This document shows positions 14,162 to 29,600 of a DNA stretch of 64,000 bases, one piece after another; the first letter of the stretch is position 1; every line of letters begins with the position of its first letter. Below the pieces are notes generated by a model. The model was not told where the DNA came from, did not search any database, and worked only from the letters and a program-made list of their open reading frames with translations. The translations under genes were made by a program, and so were the position numbers. Origin of the DNA: Trichoplax sp. H2 (Eukaryota > Placozoa > Uniplacotomia > Trichoplacea); contig NOWV01000024.1 of the NCBI GenBank assembly GCA_003344405.1, forward strand, positions 434,001-498,000. The letters run 5' to 3'.

Positions 14162-17100
14162 TCTTGAGAATAAATTAAAAATGCGAAGGATAGATGTAGT
14201 TAGGAATAAGATTTAAGCCAAGATAGTGCTATGCTATGTCAATGGTTTATAAGCATACCACTGCTGCGGGTCATTAAAGTGTTGCGAAACAGTATCAAAC
14301 AGTTCAGAATAGCAAGAATATTATTTGGAAGCCATATTTAGATAAATTTCCCCGCTCTTGAAAAATTGTTACACTTCTAGCGGGCCGTGATTCTTAACTA
14401 AAATTATATTGACGCAATGATAAACTATGACACCTACGAGCATTAAATATACAGTAGCAAATAACATTAGCTTCTAACACTGGATCTATGCGTAGTTAAT
14501 CTGCATCTTCATTTTAACTGTTGAACAGACTAAAGACTAATTAAACTTGAAGTTAAAAGAAAATAGAAGTAGTCGTAGCTTTAAATCAGCAATCATGGAC
14601 AAATACAATAGTTTTGATTACATTGTTACTAATACTGCCAACGTGAAATTAATTTAAATTTAACATTTAAAATATTGACAAATTATTTGCATCTTTTACT
14701 AATCAAAATATTCTGATCCATATCTTGCGTAGATTACTCTTATTACTAAAACAAGTAAATATCTTAACTATTTAAGTTATAGGTTGCAAGTAAATCACGT
14801 TCAATTATAAGTTCTTAAACACCATAATCATTTCGGACCACAGTGTTGTAAAACAGTAACTTTGCCTCCGTCATTAGATATTACAAGATGCAAATAATAG
14901 CGTATTTACTTACTTGTATAGCGATCGATTCAATGAATTACAAGATGTATAAGTGTGATGGCAGACAATTGTTTAATCAAACTCCTACTGTACTGAATGC
15001 TTAAAATGGTGATAGAAATAAATTCTTGAAATAAGAATCTCGCTGAATCGTATAAATGATAATGCAAGCGTGATTAAACCAGTCAACTATAAGCGTAAAC
15101 TTTTAACTATAAATAGATAGTCTACACTATTATCTTGTTCCATTTTATTGCTACTAAAACCCTGTACGATTAGTACTAAGGATTGGGATTATGATATCCT
15201 TGACGTAGAATGGTTGGCATGGCAATGAGGCCATAAAACACATTGAGCATGCGTATTAATTTCGATTGTTTATCTTCCACCTTCAAATTTCTGGTATGTC
15301 AACTTGTATTTGCCTAAAATCTCACATTTTATTAAGAAATGAAGCTAACTGGCAAAGATTATCATATCAGAATCTAAAATAGTAAATTAATTCGGAGTTT
15401 TTCACCATTTTAATTTTAGTATCATCATTGCTAGACTTAATCAGCAAGATTGGTTCCAGTTACAAATTCCTACCATATTCTTACTTTAAGCTAATCGAAT
15501 TATAAAATACTTTGCAATAGTTATGATATTTAACCAGCAGATAGATGCATTACTTAATTAGGATATTTTATGTGAATTAGCATGGAATTTGACCATGCTA
15601 CTGTGAATATTATTTTAATGTTAGCAGTTGAAAACGAAGCTTGAATAACGTATTATATTAAAATGTTGAATAATTCAAAACATCTGACTAATATAAATTA
15701 TGTAACTAATACGAAGGTTATCTGCATCTTGCAAGGATCTGAGAAGAATTAATAATATTTATATGAATTATCAGTCAGCTGTAGCAAGTCAATTACCTTG
15801 ACAATCTGCTGCTGAAATGTTATTACTTACAGAAGCCTGCATTCTCAGCATAATATAGTAAATAGAGCAATTCGATAGCGAACCGATCTAGTAAGTGCAG
15901 AGTATTCAACTAGTTTAATTATTACCTTAAACATCTCTAGAAATATTAATAACGAAATTACAATTATCATTTAAAATTAAATTTTCTAGCCTATTTTCCG
16001 CTAATTTGAGTTGATATCACATTAATTCAAATAGAAATTTATCTACGTGATAACTCGTTAAGTAAAGAAATAAGATTATTACCACCATCATTCACCCCCA
16101 ATCATTCTTCCAGTTTACTTTTCTCTAAGGAGGAACAGTCTTGGCCGAAAAAATATCCTACTAATTTTAACATAATCAACTTTAGTGTGGTAGCTACATA
16201 AGAAAGTCCTGCAAGCTAAGTACTAAAATGATGAGCTAATAAATTCACAGTCAATCATTATTATCACTTACTCTATCAATATTAGTCTTGATGGAATGAG
16301 AATATGATATTATTCATTGCTGCATAACTGAAGAATCGACCCAAGTCATTTTAGAACAATAGTTCATACACTATCTGTTTATAATAATTAGTAAAATTAT
16401 ATATCAAACTCGTAATGCATTTGCTTGTTCAACTTCCAGCTCGTATAAAACGAATTGTGAAAATTTGTACAAATAGAGACCGTAACAATCTACCAACGCG
16501 TAATCCCTTTTACATTACGAGAGATTACGATAAAAGAATAATTTAAAGTTTATGATCAAGACTTTGTACTGCTAGATCTATATCGAGTTGGTATCTGTAT
16601 TTATGGCAATCAAATTGAACGATTTGAACATATTATGGATCACCTGGGAATCCGTCTTCTTTTACCTTTAATATGCCTTATCATGAGTGCATATAACATT
16701 AATATGGAATGCTACTAATATTTCTCGCATTCCAATAAAATGATTACAGTAGAAACGGACTATGGGTTTCTTTATTGCCTCTTTTTACCCCTTCATGTGT
16801 TATCACATGAATATGTAAAATTATTATGGAACAGTATCGTAACTTAATAAGAAAGTAACAATATAAAGAGACTAGAGCATTTTCATCGCCTCCTTTTACT
16901 TCTTACATGTCATGTCACGAGTTAACGTATGTCACAAACCGGCTTCGTGACAAGGATAACGTAAAATAAATCTCTTAATTACTATAGTCTCCGGGATTCA
17001 GTATCCCTTAATTACCTCACAAGAATTTAGACGTCTTTTATTCTACGTTAAACTCAACTAGACAATTGGGAACTACTTTATTCAACTATCTGACGGGCTT

Positions 17101-20100
17101 ATATACCCTTCTACAGCAGCTAACATTCATGAGTCATCTTATAAAAATACTTATGTGAGAACAACTACTAACTAATTTTTCACCGTCGGATTACAATATA
17201 TCCATTCACAGAATCATTTCAGAGCACATTACAGCACAGCATTAAATTTACTGTAACACATTTATAATTAGAGTAATTCCTATTGTAAGTAGCTAGTTGT
17301 AATATATTATCACTATATTATATTAATCAAATTTAGAGAGCTGTTTCTTCACAGTAGTTCGTACCGTGACAACGTAATATTAATGTAAAATAGTACTGGT
17401 ATTCTATATCAATAAAAAGAGGTTGCAATACAAACATAATGCAGGTTTGACGATAGTTATTAAATTCATAACATTAAAAGCCTCTCCAGTCGGTAATATC
17501 AATTATCACGTTCTTCTATCCATTGTACATTAAATTTAAACCAGGCGCGAAATATAAAACACGGTTTCAAACCGAAATTAAACAAAAAGTAATAGTTCGT
17601 ATAGAGAGAACAGAAGATGAACTAAATGAGATGGAATACAAAATCAATAAAGAGTCGCTATCCCAACGGTTCGATTACTACTTACTGCTTAATTCACGCT
17701 TGATATTGTTATACGCATAAAAGCATTTTAATGGCATCGTAAAGGATGATCAGTAATTGAAAATTGTCCAATTATTTCCATTATGAACTCGACCAATACA
17801 TAGAGAAAGACTATCCACCAAAACAGGTGCAAGCTCTCCAACTGCAGTTATAAATAATAGGCCCATGATGACGTCACATCAATTGATGAGCGGAATAATA
17901 GATATCGGTCATTTCTATATCAATAAAATTATTGTTACCTAACGCGTTATCTATATAACGGTATTCAAGCGTCGAATAGGATAATCATGGCCTATATGAA
18001 CAACTGGTTTTAAATTAATCATCATCATCATTAGTATAGCTACATAAGACACGTCTAGAAACTAGGTAATAGATAGGACTTGGGTTCTATTATTGTATAA
18101 GATTGAAAAAATATTTTCCATTTTTTCTATGCACAGGTAAATAGAGTCGAAATCATCCTTTATGAGCAACGTTAATAAACAGGTTTAACTTTTTCCTGAC
18201 AGATAATCATTATATCATTGCTGACTTGAAATCAACTGATTTGAACAACGCTCTATCGATTCTTGATCGCTTTCCTTCCATTTTCGATCGTCAATGTTAC
18301 TATTAGCATCGATTTGAGTAACAAGAAAACGCTTGAAATATTAGTATACGAAAAAAACTCTAAATTATCTATTTTACAAAAGATCTACAACCATCCAGTT
18401 ATTCCCGTAAGTATGATCTATTCATGAACCGATTCAACCGATGTCTTTGGCTTTGCTTTTACTCTTTCCTTGTCTGACGTATAGTTAGCGTTTAACTTAA
18501 CTATGAGTTTTGGTAATTGTTATATAATTTAGTGGTGGATTAGGATTGTGACTATTGAAGCAGAGAGTATCTAAACTTTAGCATTTTTTGTTTCATAGTT
18601 GCCAATAGTATATAAAATCGATTTAAATTGGACATTAGAAAATTTGCTATACCACACTTCAGAAACTCTACTAATTTCATAGGAGTTAAGCCATCGATAT
18701 AGTCGCATAGATAAGAGTAGCACTAGAAGCTGAAATCGAATAGCGTAGTCCTGCACCGGTTTTAAAAAATTCTAACTAATACTGAATTAAAATTGAGTAT
18801 GAATACGTTACGGAACATCTTGATAATGCTTGCATTTCCCTTCACATGATATAAGAATAACTTTAATATATTTTTCCTATAAGAAGGATAATTATGGACC
18901 TAAAATTAAAGTATAATAATTATCTCATAAGTTGGTATGCTTATTACAAACTCTTGTTTATGATAGCTTGTTTCACAAATGAATTGAAATTCAATCTCTT
19001 AAAACTAATAAGGCAACTACGGTATTTCAAGGCCATCCTTTGATGAAAAAGGGGATAAACTATACACGTTAGAGTAGAATCTCGTTTTATTACGTCATGT
19101 AAAGCTATCTGCTAAAGCCAGAAATTAATTTAAATATTCTAGGTATGTAGTTAAATTACCCAAAATTACTAATTACATAAGCACATCTATGAAACGCTTT
19201 AAAGTGAATTTAAATCGTAGCTTTTGATATTTTCTGGATATCATGCAACCTTTCGCACGTACAACTTTAACTTTTAGATAGTAAAATGATAACAAAAACA
19301 GTACTTTTACTTTTAAAGGTAACTGAAAGCACATTTGACCAATGTTGTAAGTTTAATATTGTATATAGCGAATTTCCGTATTTGATCGACAGTTTAAGAC
19401 TAAAGAAAGTATAAGTTTCTCTATCTTCGTCATCTTTCTATTTGGTTCTTAAGAATATTCAGTATTTCGGTTATAAGTTAGAATTTAATTATCTTCAAAC
19501 TTACTAAAACTAGTCCTTTAGTGAAACAAATATGGAGCAACTTTTACCCGATTTTAGGCCAACTATGTACCTTAATAATGAATTCTTCATTTATCCCTTA
19601 TTTTATTACTGTTAGTAATTCTTTTATCAATTTCTCCGCATGATTCGATAGATGTTCTGTTCTGAATTCAAATCAATCATCTATAATTTATTCGATTGGT
19701 TACTTGATCTTATTAAAAGAAGTTCTTATTAAACTGTAAATAAATGGTGGAGGCGATAAAAGTTTAAGAAAACTGAATCGCTCATTCATTAGTAAAATCA
19801 TAGCATCATCATATAACCTATGCTATGTTATCCTTTACCAAATCCAAAGGAGAGATTTAATATCGTTAGTACTCAAGCATACCGTATAGCAAAATTTTTA
19901 TAGGGAAAATAATAAGTATTTGTAAATAATCGCACCGTGATATTTTAATAGTGCTTCCTGATATCAAAAATTTACACGGATCATGAATATAAATACTAAT
20001 GCACTAGTGCATCATACTAAAATTAAAAGAGCCCTTAAAAATAGACCGTGAATAATCTCTTTTACTATTAGATTTTACACAACTTATCCGAAGACAGTCC

Positions 20101-20624
20101 TTCAAATGTTAATTTCTCGTGTATTTATCTAGTTTTGACGTCATTAAGCGACAGCTTCTTCATATTTCTAATCAGGGTTCCTAGTTGGTTAAGAATGTCA
20201 TACCTTACCGAAATATATTAATTCGAATTATACTTAATATCCCATAATACCAAATCTTCTGTCGAAGCTTAATATTTAGAAGAGTTACTTTCGATAGTAT
20301 TTAATTCAATCAATCGTATAGAATAAGATATCTATAATCTATTATTTGGATTAATAACTCGTTACATATCCGATCATATTGCTGAAAAAATATATGAAAA
20401 CATCCTATTTGTATTTTTAGAGCTAATGATAGATAGTGTTGTTGAAAAGGACCGAAAATTGAAATTTTTTTCTCTGCTCTAAATTTTAAACTTATAGCTG
20501 CAATTTATGTCTAATTGAACTATTACTGATCTTACTCGAATTCTCAAATGATTATAACTTCTGTGGAATGATTTGGTGATAGAAAATATCTAATTTCGCT
20601 TTTATTTGCTTGTAGATTATAGAA
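14162..20624. other. Intergenic region upstream of both flanking genes
   Basis: The two flanking genes diverge, so both promoters should lie here. I found no convincing exon. The frame at 17523-17720 has no recognisable motif. Around 16600-16930 there are three loosely similar T/C-rich blocks, each followed by a palindromic 'atcatgag' or 'atcacatga'-like word, too diverged to call a repeat family. Confidence 0.4.
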
Positions 20625-23600
20625 ATGATGTCACAACAACGCAAATTCCTGACAACTGTGGCATTTTTAGCCTTTATTGGCATTTTCAACAGCCATGTTA
20701 TTCGTGGGCAACAATTTAATCTTGAAAAGTAAGTAAAATTGCGGATGTGATCTATTATTCGATAACAAGGAACACAAAAATGTGTCTTTACAGCCTATAC
20801 TGCTAGATATTAGATTTTTAATCTTAAAATAAGATTTTTGGGAATAATACCATATAAATATCATCGATGCAATCTTTAAATGCCTATTCAGTCATATCAT
20901 GAAAAGGTCTCCTATGATAAATACAAGTCAGGTTTGACTTTATGGTAGTAGCACTTTCATTGAAAGTAGATGAAATATTTCTATCAGTTTTGGTTTCATA
21001 GCTGATTGCCATTCTTGTTTAATCTTTATAAATGATTACTGCTTCTGCTTATAATTTATATACGGATTAAAAATGAGGTTTACACTATACAGTATAGACG
21101 AGTATAGTCCTAATTTAATTATACTATAATTTAATCGATGTAAATAACCTATCAAAGTTTCTAAAAAATTCTTGGCATGAAAGAACTCGAATAGTGAACT
21201 CGTCCAAATTAGTAACCAATAGTCAAACTAAGAATTTATAGCCTTAAGCAACTTTAAATGAGGGATTCAATATTATGAACGCGTAGTATAATTACGCTGC
21301 TCTTAATTTCAAGTAGCATATTTAGTCTACCTTAGCAAAATATGTGTCTTTCATAACAAAAAGAGCATGAACCGCTAATAATAATTTTCCAGGTCAAAGC
21401 CGGCCCCGATGATTAATGATACTAACCAATCTACCTTTCTATTATGATCTAAGTCTTAACTCGTTACTACTTGTATTACAGCATTAATTTATGGGCTGAC
21501 CAAATTGGAAATGAATTAAATCGAATTGGATATGAAATTTTAGATTTGAATAAAATTGAGAATGTAAGTGAAAGTTTTTGATGATATTCACAGGTAGCAT
21601 TTTGCTAGAAATTGATAACAATAAATTTTATTTTGATTATTTAATTCTAATATAGCTATAAGCTTTAGCCGGTATAATTACGATTAAAACGTTAAAAATC
21701 AATGCAGAAAGCAATAATAAGGATGTCTAATATAATTCAATTTATGATAAATATTTCTTCAAAATATCAATCAGAGATTCATGCTGCTATTGTATTTAAG
21801 CTGAAAGCTTTGAATTTTTTCTTACAGATATATCAAAAGCAAGATTTATATGTTCAGAATTTGAATGGATCATTTCTCATCCAACAGCTTGCTAGAAATT
21901 TACGTGAAACATTCTCTACTAAAGTTGCGGCTCTTCAGGTAAATTTGATTTACTGTATCAATCTTAGTCTAATGTTAACTATAAGACGAAATACTGTCAA
22001 ACTATCTATAAATTTGGTCTGAATAACTTGACTTAGCTGATATATAGTTATAGATAAATGTTCATGCTTAATCTTACTCTTTAAGGCTGTCATTATTGGA
22101 GTTTATTATTACTATATCATGCCGTATGCAAATAGTAATGTAAAAATTATCAAACTTTTTAGACTTTACACAACAAATAAGAGTAAAATAATCAAAAATT
22201 GAACAAGCTAGAAGAATAAAAATATTTCACTGATTATAAGGCTCTAACTTTCTTGTCCAATAGTAAGATAATTTCAGTTTTCAATTTTGTTTTCCTCCTA
22301 TATTTGAATAGAATCTGGTCGATGCTGTTCAAATATTAGCTAATGATAAATTGACCAACTTGACGGAGTTAAGACAGGTGAGAATAGCTTATTTTAACTT
22401 GCTAGTGTTATTTAACCTGACATTAAAGTTATACTTGTTGCATTATTCGTTTAGCTACATTACTATGACTCTTTAAGTTCTAATATAACCAGCGAACTGA
22501 CTATGACATACAGCACGAAATTTAAGACGCTTATTAATTCAAGTCTGAGTGTTATTCAAATTCCTACCAATGTTTATTCCGGAAGTAAGATAAAATTTAA
22601 TACTAAATGGGATAACATGGCTATTCGAAGATTAAATTTTCATTAAGCTTTCGAAGTAGAATTCTAAATCTATATTTTACAGGTCGCAGTATTTTGGCAA
22701 CAATTGAATATACAAAAAATCTGAATGATTATTTTATTGAAAACTACAATAATGATCCAAACTTAAGAAACCAGTATTTTGGTGGGAATGACGGAGTTTT
22801 TCGCACATTTCCAGGTTAGAGATTCTTTCTAACTAAAAGTATGAATGCTTTAATACTCGATAGTTTTGGATAGTTTCTATTAATTATGCGGAATTAGCAC
22901 GGATATTTAACATATCTATATGGATTCCGTGGTAAGGTTCATCTATAATGACAATTTTTATCTATCCTTTATCTTGTCAAAATAATCTGCAGGAAGACCA
23001 TGGCCCAAGGATGAAAGTGGGATCGTCTTATACGATTGCCGACAACGTGGATGGTAAGAACGATATCAGAAAATATTGCTTAGAACATAAAAATTTTAGA
23101 GCCGAGTAAACTAGAAAATAGTTACATATATAATAGCTCAGCTTATACGAACCACAGCATAGAAGCAGTAGCTGCTTCTATATCTTTAAACCATTTATTT
23201 TCGATAAGTAATACTACAGCGACAAATAAGCAATAGCCAAGTGCATATATTATATTTTGCAATGAAGGTATATTTTAGGTTCGGATTCTCCTAAGAATGT
23301 GATTATCTTGATTGACAGGTAAACATCATACTAATATATCTAAGTAGTGAATACTACTCATCGCTGTGCATTTAATCGTACTTAATCTTCATCTAATAGC
23401 TCTTATTGACCGAACTATATTCTTGTGGTTGTAGAAGTGGCAGTATGAGAGGAATGCCGTTAGCAATTGCTAAGTGGGGTACATCCAATCTTCTTGATAC
23501 ATTGAATCAGAATGATTTTTTTACTATCCTAACGGTAAAGGATATTATCCATAATAGATAATCAGAATATTTCTTTAGTTATGAGGATAGTACAAGTTAC

Positions 23601-26600
23601 AGAGATGCCTTTTTTTACTAATTAGTTTAACGAAAGTATAACTCCAGTAATTGATTGCTATACAAACTTAATTCAAGCTACTGATGAAAATAAAAAGGTA
23701 AAAAGCTACTTGTATAAATTGTATGTGTGGAAATATAAAGTATTGTATCGATTTAATACATGATTCGTTGCTTAATACTTTGGATTTGTTTACTATACGC
23801 TATATCTAATAGTCAAATAAATTTATTCATGCAAATTAGCTTTATAAAACCTATCTTGAAAAATTTACCGATGGTGGTCGGGCGGATTTCAACCATTCTT
23901 ACGCTATGGCATTTGACTTGCTGCAAAATGCAAAAACACAATCATTTCGTCATAGTGCAAAATGTCAGGAAGCGATTGTTTTATTTACTGATGGCGCTGC
24001 TCAGTACACTGAAAAATTACTCGCAGAAAGAAATAGCGAGAAAAAGGTTAAAGTAAAAATTTTTAACACGTATTCGCATAGTTAATATCTTGCCATGGAA
24101 GAGTACATGCTGTTATATAAGAATGTGAAGATGTTTAATAATTAGAGCGTTAACATCAACTGTTACAATTTTAGAAGATTTTCAGTAATAAATTAATCCA
24201 GATTGATTCTTTATCTCCATCATTCAATTTAAAATCTGCCATAAGTATCTGTACTGACGTGATGAATTATAGTATTGACAGAACATCTTTATCGCTAACA
24301 GTTAAACGAAACTAATTCAGGCAACTAGTTTCTTATTACTCATTAACAACTATTTTATGGCACTGCAGTGGCAGAAGCCATATCTTTGCTTCTCTTAAAT
24401 TCAATTTTAGTAGTATAACACCAAGCCAATCTGGCTATATTCCGATCTATGACAGATCAATTGTTTGCTCACGATAGAATAACTAAATTTTTAATCTTTA
24501 GATTCGCATTATTACATTTGTCGTTGGTCCTCAATTTTATGACACCGTTCCTATCGAAAAATTGACGTGTGAATATAATGGTAAAAGTTTGGATTAATCT
24601 AATAATTATCGATATTCTCTATATCCTACTACAAACTTATATTATCTTTACTCCGTGTATAACACGCATGTACCATTATTTTAAGCCGAATAAACCTATC
24701 TAAGATATTAATTCTTTTAATCTATTACTCTTAAAATTATCTAACAAATGGCAGGTTTTCTTGGTAAGATACCCAGCATGGGCGAAGTTGGAGACGCTAT
24801 TCGGGTATGTGGCATAGATGTTGCATTATAGTTATAGTAAATTGATCAAAATAAGGCTAGTGTAATTAAATATATCATAATTATTCCATAGCAATATACA
24901 GAAGTTATGAATAGACCACTATTAAACGACAAAAACCATCCGGTAAAATGGACAAGCGTATATTGGGACAAACTGGTAAGTTTGATTACAAACATGCCAC
25001 CGATCATAGAGAAATTAATGTCCTAAATAATATGAAACACTGAAACTGATACCGATATTTATAATATGAAATCGAATCTGACCTAATCTTATTATAGGGA
25101 ATGGGACTGGTAACCACTGCTGTAATGCCAGCATTTAGATTTAATTTAACTGTGAGTTTCCTATAAATTATTTTACTTTATACGCGTATACATCTTTGCA
25201 TACTTCCTCTGCCTTGGTGTTGATAAAGACTTTTACTTCGATTTTATAATTTTACTAACAATCTCTTGATTCTAGGCGAGTTTAAACCCTGAACAACTCT
25301 TGGGAGTTATGGCTACGGATGTTCCCATCGAAATGTTTCAGCAATGTGTTCCTCAGCACCTAGTAAAGTTAAAATAGATGTGCATGCAATCCCTACATTC
25401 AATTAATGCTATCTAGACACAAAATAAATTAGAAATTAAAAGATTATGATAATCTACGTACTTTTCTTTGCTAATTTGATATAGCTTCTACCTAATGGAT
25501 ACGCATTTGTGATCGATAATAATGGTTTAGTTTTGTTTCATCCGGGTATAAGAGCAACGGTAAATGATATGTAATAAATTTTAGATAAACTGTCCACTAA
25601 ACATGCAATACTATGTGCGTGCGATTTAGTAAAAGTTCATTAACTCAATAAATCCTTACTTGGATCTAACTAAAATTTTTTCGTCACTGCAGGATGGCTA
25701 TATTGACAATCCACCACCAGTTGACATCATTCATCTAGAATATGGAAGTAGAATTGAAGAGGTATGAGAATTTTAAAGCAAACCGTAAAGGATAAATCTT
25801 TCAGTGCTATATCTTTCTAGCGCTATTAATCATATTGTGCATAAACATAATTGAAGATTGGAGCAACAGAGAATATATTCTTTCATATTCGCTTTATCTA
25901 CACATTTCTAGCTTCGTAAAGCTATGATTGATAGATTATCAGGCTCAATGACTATGGAAACTAAGCTTTTGTACAGAAATTATGAAAAGGTAAAGAATTT
26001 GAGTCATAACTTTAAGCTACTTTGAACCAGTCATTTAGTTGGTTTAGTAATAATGGATCATATTCAATTAATTCAGGGGCAAGGAGTCGTTAAAAGGATG
26101 ACCTATCACTTCATGCCTGTTGTTAATACCAGCTATAGGTAAATGCATGTTGATATCTGAAAAATTTTATTTCGCTTCAACTCTATTGTTGGCAATATTT
26201 GCTATTGTCAAAATAAAATATATAATCTAACATTTTCTAAATTGTAAAAGCAATTCGCCTAAAGTTTGAATACAGGGCTTAAAGTACATTATTTTGTTAA
26301 TAATTTAGCGTGGCTATCGCCATTGAAGATAATACTGGAATACCAATATCTAATTCATGCTATAGTAAAGGTATTTATCCATACTTATAACAAAAATGTA
26401 TTCCGGTTTAATTATAAAGACAGTCATAATAGAGGTAGTATTCAAGAATATTTACGATATTCAATGCAAAGAGTTCTTGTATAATCTTATTTTTTAGGTC
26501 TAGAATATCTAAATAATATGACAAAAAGTGAAATAACAACTAAAATACTAGACTGGTAAGATTTATTATATCTTGAATCCAGTCTCTACCTACTTAACAC

Positions 26601-29600
26601 TTCTTTTGCAATAATAACCATCTTTCCAAGAACAAAATTTTTAAAATTTGCTATTCTCACTCTAGGTTACATTGTCATGGTGATAATTTACATCAATCAA
26701 GCAAATATGATAAAAAATTTTCTAAAAACTGCTATCACGAAGTTACTGGAGGCCTCATCAAAAGCAAACAGGATTTTGATAAATACTGTAAATTTTAGTA
26801 ACTACAATTAGCTGAAAAATGCTAGCAACAGAATAGATTAGATGGATGGAACATTAGTCCATATAATTGATGCTACCGTTATGTAACTACTACTTCAATT
26901 ACTAACAAAAACGGTTTCAAATTTAGGTAATCAAGCATTGTTCAAGCAGCTTCTACAAGATGCTCATTCCGTGGATACATTAAAGCCTCCTCAACCCGCA
27001 TTACAAGATGATGCAGTTGCAAAGTAAATACCAATTATTACCACACTTCTACAACATGTATCAACTCTACACTATAATTTATTATTATTAATTTAGTGAT
27101 ATTAAATTGATTTTGAAATATTCATCCTATATCCTAATATCAATAGGTGATATTTAATAGCTGTTTCGTTTTAATTTAATTTTACTTCATACAACCAACA
27201 GCCGTGAAGGTATTTGTGACACGTTTATTAGTACCTTCTCTGGATTGACAAAATATTATACATTGATCAGGTAAAAAAAGAAATGTGACTAAAAAAACTT
27301 ATAGATAGGCATTAGTAAAACAGATTTCACTAAAGTTAGTATATCTAATCATTGTGATTTTACAAAAGTAAGTTATCATTATAATTTGATAGTGGTCAGC
27401 GTTGCTGTAGCATCCTTGGATCACGCCAATGCCTCGAGAAGGGCAAGTAAGTATTTTTAGTAAATGTACTATCTTAGCAGCATTTGGAACTTACAGTAGC
27501 AGTAGTATTACGGTTACTTAATGATTAATTGAAATTGTCTTGAGATTTTCTTAAATACAATGGACACTAATCAATTAGAAAGATAAATCTTCAATAAATT
27601 ATAGAAGCAAAGTTAACTTTCTAAAAGCCTTACATCATCCAAGAGCTACTAATAAATTTTGCGCTATTCTTCCTAAATCTATGCAGCCTACCTTTTTGTA
27701 CTTTATTTAAATTAATACTATATATGGCAGAGAGTTCGAGGAATCAGTGGTAACAAAGTCAGTTGCTATTAAGAGATTGACATAAACTATTTATTAGAAA
27801 GATCTCTTTGTTATAGACTTTCAACATGTAATAATGAGGCAGTTAATAAAGAATAGAGCGCATGTTTGTCGTGGCGATGTTATCTAAGAAGCGCTAACAC
27901 TTAGGGCTATTGCAGTTATTGAGATCTGAGTCAAAAGTCAGCAGTATTTGCAACTTTGAAGATGGAATACGTACAGAAAGTAACATTGTAGAACCAAATC
28001 GATACATGCCAAAATTTTCGATGGCAAAGCGAATATGATAATTAAATAATAAAAATTAAAATAACTACAATATATTTTAATCTAAGCTAAAATCAATGAC
28101 TTATAGCGTACATCTATGAAACTTGTTTACGATTGAATACTTACCGTATAAACTTGAATTACTAATTGCTGTTCCTTAGGGTGATTCATTTTAGCTATAA
28201 TGCAAAGTTCTGATATTATTTTACTGGTAAATGGAAATTTCCAATCATTTTACATTTGAAATTTAATATAATCATTCATTCATTATACTAGCGGCATAGA
28301 AGTTAAAAACACTTCTCGGCAAGACCATCTCTACGATCGTATTGTTTCCAAATTATCTGTTAATCAAAGTCTTTTCACCTACCGTCTACAGCATCGGATA
28401 GGTAATGAGCTAATATATATGAATGGTTTATTTCTTTGTCGCTCAATTTAGAATTTCGAAACTCCTTTAATGAATACATTAATGTATCTTTTAACAATTT
28501 TAGTCCTTTCTGCTGGTTTTTATACTAACATACTTTACAATATTGACAATTAGGAACATACTACTCCTTCCTAGTTACAAAGCCGATCATCATCGGTAAA
28601 TCAAACAAATTTCTTCGGGCAGGTAAATTTTGAGTATTTCAGTAGTTCACATAAGACCAAATTGGAAACGGTATTTAATAACTTGGCAAAAATGAAATCC
28701 GTCGATAAATCATTTACTATTTTCTGAGCTAATTAATAATTGTATTCTTGTCAGTGGCCGGTATGGAAATGACATTTCGACGATTTCGCTCCATTATTAC
28801 ATCCGTTCCATTATTGGTAAAATAACATATTATTTAAAATAATTTTATCTCATATATTTGATAGCAAGCTTTAATTTCTTTTCCTAGAACGAAAATCCAA
28901 CATTAAACTGTTTCAATTTAACTAATAAAAATAAGGTAGAAATATTTATAAACAAAGTCTAATAATAAAACTTTTTCTAGTGGATTGGAAAAACTGTTTT
29001 TGAAATTAATTTAGTACTCCTTTCCTGATGTATTGATCTCCGTCCACATTTTTGTTACGTTAGGGGATGACATGCTTTATTTTAGACGAAAATGCTTTTG
29101 TCTTAGATACCAATTTAGAAATAGCAGAGGTAACATTTTTCAAAATACTTTCATGCAATACTGCTTAGAAAATATATGTCATACAATCCACGAATATGTT
29201 TATTTCCTTTACTTAACAAGATTGGAAAGTCCTTGGCCATCGTGGATAATCAATTGCTAGAAAGCTTAATTGCACACGATGTCTATACTAGGTGATTATA
29301 TTAAACACTAATCCAATAGTGAGCAGTGGAAACAGTCAAATATAACAAAGATGACTTGAACTACTTCATCGAAATTCAAGAATTATCGAAAATATACAAA
29401 ATGTACAGTATGTATGTTGTCAAAAATTGACGATATAATGATTGTTATATCCTTGTAGAAATATCATATGGGATTACCAAGGAGTATGTTCTAATGCTCA
29501 GACTTCCAATTCCGCCTCAAGGATTATGAATGTAAATAAGATTATCTAGTAATTTTACTATAGCAGGATACTTATCAGTATTTTCTTTCTATTATATTAA

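Noticed and set aside
27731-27749. Short exon encoding EFEESV in the alpha2/delta gene
   Set aside because: Joining 27446 directly to 28292 keeps the phase; including this piece breaks it.
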